From Bacteriovorax sp. PP10 (GTDB lineage: Bacteria > Bdellovibrionota > Bacteriovoracia > Bacteriovoracales > Bacteriovoracaceae), in assembly GCF_035013165.1 (NCBI RefSeq), contig NZ_JAYGJQ010000001.1, positions 682,001 through 746,000 of the forward strand: DNA of 64,000 nt, in the 5' to 3' direction. The position numbers and the translations under genes are program-made. Numbering within the stretch: position 1 is the stretch's first letter; each line of letters begins with the position of its first letter. Below are positions 25,684 through 32,868 of the stretch, in pieces. The notes below the pieces were generated by a model. That model had not been told where the DNA came from. It saw only the letters and a program-made list of their open reading frames with translations, and did not search any database.

Positions 25684-26904
25684 TTAAAGTACTTCTTTAA
25701 TTTCGTAAGCTGAAGCAACTGTTGCAAGTCTTGCAACGACTGAGTACATTGCTTCTTTCGTCGTGTGATCTTCTGGGCTTTCTACCACGTCACCCATACA
25801 TAATTTTCTAAAAACCATTCCACGGCTGTTAAGATTTCCTAGGTCATCTTTTTCACCGTTAACTCTCATGAAGCCTCCAATACTTTTTCCATCAATAAGA
25901 TAGATCGTAATTTCAGCTGGCATGTCATCGTACTTAATAATTGTCTCAACACCTTCTTGAACTAGAAGCGAAGTGAACTTGATACTATTTTTACCAATGT
26001 CCATTTTGTTTCTGGTTTTTCTGTTCATGTTGATGATCTCTTCACCAGAAGACACTACGGAAATTCCCATCCCGTAAGTTCCTTGCGAAGCTTTAACGAA
26101 AACTTTTGAACCAGGTTTAAGTTGGCCGATAACTTCATCAACCGCACTTCCAAGTTTTTCTAATCCACTTTTTTGTTCGAAGTCGACATCTTCTACACCT
26201 TTGAATTTCGCCTGAATAAGATCCGGGTTAATTCCAAAGTGAGCACAGAATTCATCGGCCACTTTTTTATAATAAGAAAAGTGAATATTTTTTTGTCTTC
26301 TAAACCATCCAATTTTCGGAGTAGGAGAGATCGGAGTTTTAATTTCCGCCCAATCAATTGGCCATGGATTTGATTGATCATTGTTACAAATGATTTGATC
26401 CATCTTTTCGCCGTTAACAATCAATTCACCGTTTTCGATCGTCGCCTTGCAAATCACCACGTGAAATCCAGAGTGAGATGTAAGCGCCAGACAGTCTTGT
26501 CCTTCACCAAACAGTGCCGGATCAAAACTTAAGAAGCGGACTTTGTAACCAGCATCTTCAATTAATTTTCCTAACGTACTTAAGTGATCCAGGTACATTA
26601 AGTTTTTTGTATTTGATTCAGGAAAAATCCCGATCATTTTTGCATTAGGATTAATGCGCTTAAGTCGCTCACTTGTAACTTTGATTGCATCTCTTAAGTC
26701 CGCAGCACATAGATTGTTAAATCCAGCAGGGTACATATTGTGATCAACGGGAGCGTATTTAAATTTACTCTCGCGGACATCAACACTTGAGTAAAATGGA
26801 ATAGGTAAGTCTTTTGCAAGATTTTCGATATAAGAATTTACATCGTCCCAGTTGCGACAAATAAAATTTTCTAATTCTTCTTTAGTAGTAATTTTAATTT
26901 CCAT
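25684..26904 (-). CDS. gshA: Glutamate-cysteine ligase, ATP-grasp type (proteobacterial GshA)
   Basis: 406 residues. Features of the ATP-grasp-like glutamate-cysteine ligase family (described from Acidithiobacillus) are seen: VDHNMYPAGFNNLC near 55-67, IGIFPESNTKN, KIGWFRRQKNIHF, the ATP-binding VFVKASQGTYGMGI, and AEITIYLIDGKSIGGFMRVN near the metal site. It would make gamma-glutamylcysteine from Glu and Cys with ATP. The two downstream genes make cysteine, which strongly supports the call. No glutathione synthetase is visible in the window, so the end product could be gamma-glutamylcysteine itself or glutathione made with a distant gshB. AAAAAGG precedes the ATG. Confidence 0.85.
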   Translation of the reverse strand: MEIKITTKEELENFICRNWDDVNSYIENLAKDLPIPFYSSVDVRESKFKYAPVDHNMYPAGFNNLCAADLRDAIKVTSERLKRINPNAKMIGIFPESNTKNLMYLDHLSTLGKLIEDAGYKVRFLSFDPALFGEGQDCLALTSHSGFHVVICKATIENGELIVNGEKMDQIICNNDQSNPWPIDWAEIKTPISPTPKIGWFRRQKNIHFSYYKKVADEFCAHFGINPDLIQAKFKGVEDVDFEQKSGLEKLGSAVDEVIGQLKPGSKVFVKASQGTYGMGISVVSSGEEIINMNRKTRNKMDIGKNSIKFTSLLVQEGVETIIKYDDMPAEITIYLIDGKSIGGFMRVNGEKDDLGNLNSRGMVFRKLCMGDVVESPEDHTTKEAMYSVVARLATVASAYEIKEVL

Positions 26905-26922
26905 GAAAACCTTTTTAGTGGT

Positions 26923-27969
26923 TTAGTCCTTAAATTGTAGGGCCAAACCTTTAACGTGCTCAAGTGGCGACGGGTTGTTTATTTCATGGAATTTTAGTAC
27001 GTTTCGGAAGTTTTTACTAGCAAACTCGGTAAGGTTCGCCTCTCTTAAAACTAATCCAGTCTTAAGTCTGTAAAGTGGAGTATTTAAGGCAGGCTGCCAG
27101 GCATTCAAATAAGGCGTAAGGCACTTGTTGATAACCAGAAAAAAGTCATTATGAATGAAATGTTCGGCCTGATTTTTTAGTCCCTGTGCTTCATCAATCT
27201 TTTGTTGTTCAACTGAAGTCACTAGAAACCAGTTAGAAAAGTTTTCATTCTTAAGCTGTTTTTGAAAATCAAGAGCATTGAGAAATGAGTCACGGCTTTT
27301 ATAAAGCGCTAGAACAGCATCAATAAACTCCATAACAAAATCTGCACCTGTGACATCTTCCAGGTAACTCAAAAGCTTCTTAACCCCGGTAGAGATCATC
27401 AGAGTGAAGATATTCTTACTCTTTGACCCACCATGAATACTTCTTCCCAGGTATTCAAAAATTTCCAGAAATGATTTATCAAAAAAATTCTTAATTTTTT
27501 CCGATGATTCAAGGAAATCAATAAAGTGTTTTCCAGGTGGAGTATCGAGAATAATAGTATCGTATACGTTGCGTTCCAGTTGATACTGAACTTCAATGAT
27601 CGACATAATCTCATTCATCCCGCCATAAGGACGAGAGAGCGTTTTGATAATGGTTGATTCAAATTCTTTTTCCAGCCCTTTTTTTATAGCGATTCTCTTC
27701 AGTGTTGCCCCTGGAGACATCAGCATGGCATCAAAGGTTTGGTTTTTATCACCATCAAATAAATCGAGACTGATGGTATTGACGGCACCGTCATCCACAT
27801 CAGGAAGATTTAATATTTGTTTTAATCTTTTGGCCGGATCAATCGTCACTAAAAGAACACGACGACCTTCGCGAGCGAGGCTAACAGCTCTTGCCGTAGC
27901 AACAGTTGTTTTACCAACACCACCGGTACCGCAGAAGAGTTCAACTTTTTTATTAGGAATATTAATCAT
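26923..27969 (-). CDS. ArsA/GET3-family ATPase, first of a tandem pair
   Basis: 348 residues. The deviant Walker A is FCGTGGVGKTTVATARA at the N-terminus; Switch I reads LVTIDPAKRLKQ where ArsA has DPAHS, and Switch II is DTILLDTPPGKHFIDFLES. This is the SIMIBI ATPase fold of ArsA and tail-anchored-protein targeting factors. The family's metal-binding Cys set and CxxC are not evident. GGAG lies before the ATG, which overlaps the stop of the second ArsA-like gene by four bases. Two different subunits encoded together suggest a heterodimer. The substrate is unknown; no arsB, arsC or arsR is nearby. Confidence 0.9.
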   Translation of the reverse strand: MINIPNKKVELFCGTGGVGKTTVATARAVSLAREGRRVLLVTIDPAKRLKQILNLPDVDDGAVNTISLDLFDGDKNQTFDAMLMSPGATLKRIAIKKGLEKEFESTIIKTLSRPYGGMNEIMSIIEVQYQLERNVYDTIILDTPPGKHFIDFLESSEKIKNFFDKSFLEIFEYLGRSIHGGSKSKNIFTLMISTGVKKLLSYLEDVTGADFVMEFIDAVLALYKSRDSFLNALDFQKQLKNENFSNWFLVTSVEQQKIDEAQGLKNQAEHFIHNDFFLVINKCLTPYLNAWQPALNTPLYRLKTGLVLREANLTEFASKNFRNVLKFHEINNPSPLEHVKGLALQFKD

Positions 27970-28769
27970 ACAAACTCCGACATAAACGGAGTCAGTTTTT
28001 TTATAATTTCAGGCTGAGTGTTCTCATCAACATGAGGAAGAGCAGGTGTCGTTCCGATAATTTCTTTTTCAAGAGAGATTTTCTTGGCGAGAAAGTCGGG
28101 AAGATCCGCTTCATCAATTTGATTATTTTTTAAATATTTTAAAAAAGAGTCATTCACGATAATGCCGACATTGAGATCAGGGCCAGTAGAATTATGATCA
28201 AGTTCCACTTTTAAATCTTTTGCTTCATTCATCGCAAGCTCTGTAGCGAGTGTTACGATGATTGTTTTTAAAAAGCCAGGAGAGGCCAAAAAGTTATGCA
28301 TTCTCTCAATATCTTTTACGATAAGCCCTGCACGAAAAATCTTCTTAAAATTCGAAGACGACTCAAACATCGTCAGTGCATGCCCAGAGGCCGGAGAATC
28401 AAGTACGATAATAAGTTCCGGATCTTTTTCCAGCTCATCAATAATATTACCAAGTAAAATCATATGGCCCAGACCTGGCACCATCTGGAAAATCGATTTA
28501 AAAAAATGCGTCTTCATAATCCATGAAGCGATCGTCGTCGATTTTAATTTTCTGGCAATATAAGTTTCAGCACTCGAGAAGAGTTCGATATCAAGGACTG
28601 GAAGACTAAGTTCCTTCCATAAACTTCTCTCGGGATCCTGATAAAAAGAATTGTATTTTGGTTTAAGCCCTTGGTGCTCAAGATGTTTAGTCATGGCCAT
28701 CGCAAGAGAAGTTTTTCCTACGCCGCCTTTACCAGTAAAAATGTAGAGTCTCTTTGCAGGTGAGCTCAT
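27966..28769 (-). CDS. ArsA/GET3-family ATPase, second of a tandem pair
   Basis: 267 residues, shorter than usual for the family. Walker A is FTGKGGVGKTSLAMAM; the Switch I place reads FYQDPERSLW and Switch II LIIVLDSPASGHALTMFES. An aromatic and Met-rich helical segment (FFKSIFQMVPGLGHMILLG, about 90-110) resembles the hydrophobic client-binding region of TRC40/GET3 proteins. No ribosome site is visible; the ATG follows the outer-membrane protein's stop by two bases and precedes the first ArsA-like gene with a four-base overlap. Together with that gene it probably forms a two-subunit ATPase in the cytoplasm. Confidence 0.88.
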   Translation of the reverse strand: MSSPAKRLYIFTGKGGVGKTSLAMAMTKHLEHQGLKPKYNSFYQDPERSLWKELSLPVLDIELFSSAETYIARKLKSTTIASWIMKTHFFKSIFQMVPGLGHMILLGNIIDELEKDPELIIVLDSPASGHALTMFESSSNFKKIFRAGLIVKDIERMHNFLASPGFLKTIIVTLATELAMNEAKDLKVELDHNSTGPDLNVGIIVNDSFLKYLKNNQIDEADLPDFLAKKISLEKEIIGTTPALPHVDENTQPEIIKKLTPFMSEFV

Positions 28770-28771
28770 GA

Positions 28772-29455
28772 TTAATTAAACGTGTACATGCCCATGATCA
28801 GAAGTTTCATATAAGAACCTTCCAAGTCTGGTGCATTTTCTTGTCTAACATCGAACGGGTCGTGATAGTGAGCGATAACACCAACTGTGAACTCGTCATT
28901 AAGCCTTAACTCAACTCCGCCACCAAGGTTCATACCAAACACTAGCTGCTCACGAGTTTCTGTTCTCACGCCACCAACTGTGCGGTGAGCTTGAGGAAGA
29001 TAAAAACCAAATCCACCTAAAAAGAAAGGTGAGAAGGCATCAAATTGGAAAACCTTTGCTTTAATCGCCAGGGCCAATCCTTTAACAGTGACGTCTTGAT
29101 TTAAGTAAGAGTGTTTTGACCAGTGAAGGTTGGCCATGAAGTCGAAAGAGTAACTCGCAGAATAATTATAATAAAGATCCGGCGTAATTTTATCTGTTCC
29201 TTCATCATGAAAATCAGAACGCAAAAATGTTTGCCCAAGTCCAAGACCAATAGAGTGTTTACGGATCGCACCAGGAATTCTTAATTCGCTGCCGCCGCTT
29301 GGAATGTCATTGTTAACTTTTTTTGCCGTCGATTCAGACGTCAGTTGATGCATGTTAGGCTTCATCTGCTTTTCTTGTGAAGAAGCGTCAGAAACAAAAA
29401 CACCCGTCATTAAGACGGGTGCTATAAGAACTATTTTTAAAATTTTGTTTAGCAT
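28772..29455 (-). CDS. Outer-membrane beta-barrel protein
   Basis: 227 residues. A signal peptide (MLNKILKIVLIAPVLMTGVF, ending near DASS) precedes a polar linker and then alternating amphipathic strands: HSIGLGLGQTFLRSDF, LYYNYSASYSFDFMANLHW, FSPFFLGGFGFYLP, VFGMNLGGGVELRL, FTVGVIAHYH. The chain ends LLIMGMYTFN, close to the aromatic C-terminal rule for barrels. About eight strands are expected. It is the first gene of the minus-strand operon with the ArsA-like pair and thiol genes. AAGG lies before the ATG. Its role is not known; proteins of this style are common in Bdellovibrionota and Myxococcota. Confidence 0.8.
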   Translation of the reverse strand: MLNKILKIVLIAPVLMTGVFVSDASSQEKQMKPNMHQLTSESTAKKVNNDIPSGGSELRIPGAIRKHSIGLGLGQTFLRSDFHDEGTDKITPDLYYNYSASYSFDFMANLHWSKHSYLNQDVTVKGLALAIKAKVFQFDAFSPFFLGGFGFYLPQAHRTVGGVRTETREQLVFGMNLGGGVELRLNDEFTVGVIAHYHDPFDVRQENAPDLEGSYMKLLIMGMYTFN

Positions 29456-29496
29456 TAAGAACCTTTATAAAAAAGAATGATCTAATGCTAGTAATT

Positions 29497-29868
29497 TTAG
29501 TTTAAAGTAGTTGTAGTTTCAATAGCAGAGTTTTCATTGTTCATGAATGGTGCTTTGAACTCAGATACTTCCCCACCAAGCTTCTTTTCAAGAGCTTTGA
29601 TGTGACCAGTAAATGTTCCTTCTTCTGAGCGAATTACGCGCTTTAGAAGCTCTACATCACCAGCTCTAGTTGATTTTTTCTCTTGATCAAATAGAAGTTG
29701 GATTTGAGTAATGTAAGTGATGTCATTTTTAGTTTTGTTGTCGATAACTTGAATTTCGTTACCTTCACGGATGATTTGCGCGATCTCTTCTAGAGTCACG
29801 TAACAGCTCTGGTGAGTGTCATAAAGTTTGCGGTTTTGGTAACGCTTAATGATTCTTACGTCGCTCAT
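29497..29868 (-). CDS. PhaR-like (PHA accumulation regulator) DNA-binding protein
   Basis: 123 residues. The N-terminal 60 residues, RIIKRYQNRKLYDTHQSCYV and LEEIAQIIREGNEIQVIDNKT, are the PHB/PHA accumulation regulator DNA-binding domain. This is followed by a short helical segment (ITQIQLLFDQEKKSTRAG) and a non-conserved tail. PhaR represses phasin genes and binds PHA granules in classic systems, but no PHA synthase or phasin is present here, so a more general stress or carbon regulator is possible. GGGGAAA precedes the ATG. An inverted repeat, GATTC-N5-GAATC, lies just upstream and may be its own operator. Confidence 0.88.
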   Translation of the reverse strand: MSDVRIIKRYQNRKLYDTHQSCYVTLEEIAQIIREGNEIQVIDNKTKNDITYITQIQLLFDQEKKSTRAGDVELLKRVIRSEEGTFTGHIKALEKKLGGEVSEFKAPFMNNENSAIETTTTLN

Positions 29869-29892
29869 ACTAATTTCCCCTATTGTAACGAT

Positions 29893-29907
29893 GATTCTTT
29901 TCGAATC
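29893..29907. promoter_or_regulatory. Inverted repeat GATTC-N5-GAATC upstream of the PhaR-like gene
   Basis: A perfect 5-bp inverted repeat with a 5-base centre lies next to a minus-strand TACAAT (plus-strand 29882-29887) that could be the -10 box of the PhaR-like gene. Autoregulation is a guess from position. Confidence 0.35.
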
Positions 29908-29953
29908 CTCTGAATATTGGTTCTAAGGCTTTATGCCGTAAACTTTCTATCAT

Positions 29954-30088
29954 AAAAAAAAAGTGCTGCACTCGGTTTTCCCTAATAAAGTACTTTTTTC
30001 ACTTCGCCCTGAAGAGGACTTCTTTTTCTTTAATTACAGGAGGTTAGTCTGTCCTTAAGGAAAAATGGTGCCTCTCTCAGGCTTAGCG
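29954..30088 (-). ncRNA. Candidate small structured RNA, about 135 nt
   Basis: On the minus strand a consensus-like promoter (30095-30124) is followed by a G/C-richer stretch with long-range pairing: CCTGAG with CTTCAGG, and AGGAC with GTCCT. It ends at an intrinsic terminator: AAGTACT pairs with AGCACTT, followed by nine T. No open reading frame of note lies within. It could be a trans-acting small RNA or an attenuated leader of the PhaR-like gene 85 bases downstream. It does not match tmRNA, SRP RNA or RNase P by eye. The gap 29869-30312 holds nothing else that I can identify. Confidence 0.45.
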
Positions 30089-30094
30089 AGCCAA

Positions 30095-30124
30095 GAAATA
30101 GCAACATTGAATTGATGCTGTCAA
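30095..30124 (-). promoter_or_regulatory. Predicted sigma-70 promoter for the candidate small RNA
   Basis: Minus strand: perfect TTGACA (30124-30119), 18-base spacer, TATTTC (30100-30095); a 17-base spacer with CTATTT also fits. The predicted start is near 30088-30091. Confidence 0.5.
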
Positions 30125-30312
30125 ACATTTTCCCAAACAATTTTTAATGTTTGTCGCAGATTTTTTAATAATGCAATTAAATCAACTATAAGAAACATAG
30201 CGAAAAAATGGCCGGTTTCCTCTGGAAATTCAGTTTTAGTTAAAGCTTGCCCCCAGAAGTTCGAAAAAGATTTGAGGGAAATCATTTCCTTAAAGTCTGC
30301 CTCGGATGGCCT

Positions 30313-32160
30313 ATGCGCATATTAAAATTTTCGCTTCTTTCTATCCTTCTCACTTTCATCTCATGTGCTCAGATGACTGTGCATAAAGATGTCGTGCCTA
30401 AAGCAATCGCATTTAATCCCGGTGCAGAATTGGGAATCAAAGGCGAGCAGCTTCAAGACATGGTGGAAAGCGCCAAAAAAGCAGGTGGGGCCGCTCCGGA
30501 ATACCTCGCGACAGATTTATTCATTAAAGGAAACGACGCTTCGATGAGGGGAGACTTTCAGACTGCTGGAAGAATCTTCAAACTTGTTTCGGAACTTCAG
30601 CCAGAAGATATGTATGTAAAGAGAAAGTACGCTTTTGAACTTATCCGCATGGGTGAGTTAAAAGACGCGGAAAAAATCCTTGAGTCAGTATTTAAAAAAT
30701 CAGACATGAAAGATGAGACCGTTGGTCTTATATTGGGAAGTGTTTATAGTTCTCTGGAAAAGCCTAAAGAAGCACGTTTAACTTATTCGCGCTTACTTGC
30801 CGTGAATCCTGAGTCAGAAGAAGCTTGTCTTTACCTGGCACGTTCATATGCAGCTGAAAAACTCTATAAAGAAGCTCACGGATTACTTGCTGGATGTGAA
30901 AAGAAAGCAACGGACAATCCAGTGTTCTCATTTTTTAGAGGAAGAGTGGAGTACGATAGAGGAAATAAAGCTCAGGCAAAAGTTTTCTTCCAGAAGTCTC
31001 TTGATATCGATGGAACTTACTCACAAGCGGCGCTTGCCCTTGGTGCTCTTTATGAAGAAAAAGAAAACTTCACAGCAGCTCTAAAGATCTACAAAGACTT
31101 TGTTGCTGATGAAAATAATAGCTCAAACACTCAGGTGCTTTCTCGCCTGGTGACGATCATGTTCTCACTGGAAAAAAATGCAGAAGTCATTCCATACGCT
31201 GAAACATTGGTGTCATTGGATGCAACAGACTTAAACCTTAAAGTCAGACTTGGTTTATTGTACTCAGATATTGAACGCTATGATGACGCCTCTAAATTAT
31301 TTAAAGATGTTTTGGAAGTTGTTCCAGAATCGGACAAAGTTTTATACTACCTTGGTGCCTTAAATCAGCAGACAAATAATCCAGCTGACGCTATTGGATA
31401 CTTTAAAAGAATTCCTGTATCAAGCCCGCTTTTTGGTGATGCTGGATTGCAAGTTGGACAAGTGATGAGTGCTCAGGCGAGAGAAGATTTCGTACAGGGT
31501 AAAACTGATACAATGGTATCGTTTAATGGTTTTATTGATGGGCGTGTAAAAGAGAATCCAGAAATGCAGATGGAGCTTAAAATGCTTCAGGCCGCTTTTT
31601 TTGAAGACACTTTCCAATACAAAAATGCGATTACAACTCTTAATACAGTTAAAGATCTTAAAGGATTTACGGAAAGTCATAGTTACTATCTGGCCTCTTT
31701 GCTGGAAAAAGACGGACAGTTCGGTGAAGCCCGCCACCTGGTTCAAGTGATTGTAGATAAAGATCCCAACAATGCTCACGCACTTAACTTTTTAGGTTAT
31801 TCATATTTAGAAAGAAACGAAAAACTTGATGTTGCTTTCGAGTATATTTCAAAAGCTGTTTCATTGAGACCGGAGGACGGTTATATTAGAGACTCTCTTG
31901 CTTGGTATTTTTATCAAACAGGAAAGTTTAACGAGGCCCTTGCTGAATCGAAAAAAGCGAGTGAATTAGTTAAGGGAGATCCGACGATTACGAAGCACCT
32001 CGGAATGATTTATCAACGTCTTCGCGCTTATGATAAAGCGAAGATTTATTTAACTGAAGCGCTGAAGAATGCACAAGTTCAATCAGAAAGAGATGATGTA
32101 TTAAAATTATTAGAAGATGTGGAAAAAGGAAGATTACCGGCAGCTGTAGCAAATCCGTAG
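30313..32160 (+). CDS. TPR-repeat lipoprotein
   Basis: 615 residues from ATG 30313 (GGA upstream). The signal MRILKFSLLSILLTFISC has its lipobox Cys at 18. The rest is almost all helical tetratricopeptide repeats, roughly a dozen or more, with typical spacing such as TAGRIFKLVSELQPEDM, ARLTYSRLLAVNPESEEA, ALGALYEEKENFTAALKIY and AHALNFLGYSYLERNEKLD. TPR lipoproteins scaffold complexes at the outer membrane, as BamD and PilF-type proteins do. Its last 28 bases overlap the next lipoprotein gene in another frame, so the two are likely co-translated. An upstream in-frame TTG at 30247 would add 22 residues ahead of the signal and is rejected. Confidence 0.92.
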   Translation: MRILKFSLLSILLTFISCAQMTVHKDVVPKAIAFNPGAELGIKGEQLQDMVESAKKAGGAAPEYLATDLFIKGNDASMRGDFQTAGRIFKLVSELQPEDMYVKRKYAFELIRMGELKDAEKILESVFKKSDMKDETVGLILGSVYSSLEKPKEARLTYSRLLAVNPESEEACLYLARSYAAEKLYKEAHGLLAGCEKKATDNPVFSFFRGRVEYDRGNKAQAKVFFQKSLDIDGTYSQAALALGALYEEKENFTAALKIYKDFVADENNSSNTQVLSRLVTIMFSLEKNAEVIPYAETLVSLDATDLNLKVRLGLLYSDIERYDDASKLFKDVLEVVPESDKVLYYLGALNQQTNNPADAIGYFKRIPVSSPLFGDAGLQVGQVMSAQAREDFVQGKTDTMVSFNGFIDGRVKENPEMQMELKMLQAAFFEDTFQYKNAITTLNTVKDLKGFTESHSYYLASLLEKDGQFGEARHLVQVIVDKDPNNAHALNFLGYSYLERNEKLDVAFEYISKAVSLRPEDGYIRDSLAWYFYQTGKFNEALAESKKASELVKGDPTITKHLGMIYQRLRAYDKAKIYLTEALKNAQVQSERDDVLKLLEDVEKGRLPAAVANP

Positions 32161-32762
32161 GACTACTACTTCTACTTTTAATCTTTGTTACTTCATGTGC
32201 AACTCCGTCAGCTAAATCAATCGCCGACTCGGCCGCTGAATTCCAGAAAATCTGTGTGGAAGGAAGTGGCCGTGGTCGTATCGAACTGCAAACTACAAAA
32301 TACACTTTCACTTACGAATCTCAATTCGACCGCAGGGGAAATAAGTTTGATCTTGTTTTAGATTTTCCTGTCGTTGGAGAAAAGGCCCTTTATATTTCTC
32401 TGGACCCGGAAGAGATGAACAGAACCATTAAGTCTTCTGAGATAACAGAAATGTTAAATCAGCAATTGGAAGGCAATCCAAATAAAAAAAGAATAGCAAA
32501 AGCGGTCGAAGAGTTCTTCGTTTTTGCTTCCGACTTCATGCGCTTTAAAGCTGCAAAAACTTACCCTAAACATTATTCGTCATCTTTTGTTGATGGCCAT
32601 TTTGTTTTGGAGAGGAACACAAATTCTTATCGATTTGCTGTTGATAACTTCTCATCTAATGAAAATTTCTATGAAAGAACCGTCTTTAAAATCTTCATCA
32701 AAGACCTTTCACCCAATGCCATTTTGACACTGTTTTTAGTACCTCAATCCTGCGAAAAGTAA
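32133..32762 (+). CDS. Small lipoprotein with no canonical start codon
   Basis: The first ATG/GTG/TTG-type start in frame is GTG 32256, but upstream in the same frame the sequence encodes KSVGLLLLLLIFVTSC and then ATPSAKS, a classic lipoprotein signal with lipobox. Between the in-frame stop at 32094 and the signal there is no ATG, GTG or TTG. ATT 32133 follows AAAAAGGAAG but with very short spacing. The mature protein, about 185 residues, is beta-rich at first (GRIELQTTKYTFTYESQF), then helical, and ends in strands (FKIFIKDLSPNAILTLFLV). No family is recognised. It follows the TPR lipoprotein, so both may work in one outer-membrane complex. Confidence 0.6.
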   Translation: MTGSCSKSVGLLLLLLIFVTSCATPSAKSIADSAAEFQKICVEGSGRGRIELQTTKYTFTYESQFDRRGNKFDLVLDFPVVGEKALYISLDPEEMNRTIKSSEITEMLNQQLEGNPNKKRIAKAVEEFFVFASDFMRFKAAKTYPKHYSSSFVDGHFVLERNTNSYRFAVDNFSSNENFYERTVFKIFIKDLSPNAILTLFLVPQSCEK

Positions 32763-32868
32763 GTGTTGTGACGCATTAAAAAAAGTTCCCAAAAAGCATG
32801 ACAAATGCACATCGTTATAGATATAAATAAAAGTCCGACAATTCTAATTTGTTAATCGAGGTTTTTTA

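Noticed and set aside
23029-29455. Arsenic resistance operon
   Set aside because: ArsA-like ATPases and thiol genes are present, but there is no arsB, acr3, arsC, arsD or arsR and the ATPases lack the metal Cys set.
29954-30088. 6S RNA identity for the small RNA candidate
   Set aside because: Length and pairing are only loosely similar; I could not find the long closing stem and central bubble with confidence.
32119-32160. Programmed -1 frameshift site joining the TPR lipoprotein to the next lipoprotein
   Set aside because: GAA AAA GGA is not a proper slippery heptamer and no strong downstream pseudoknot was seen; it stays only as an alternative to a non-AUG start.
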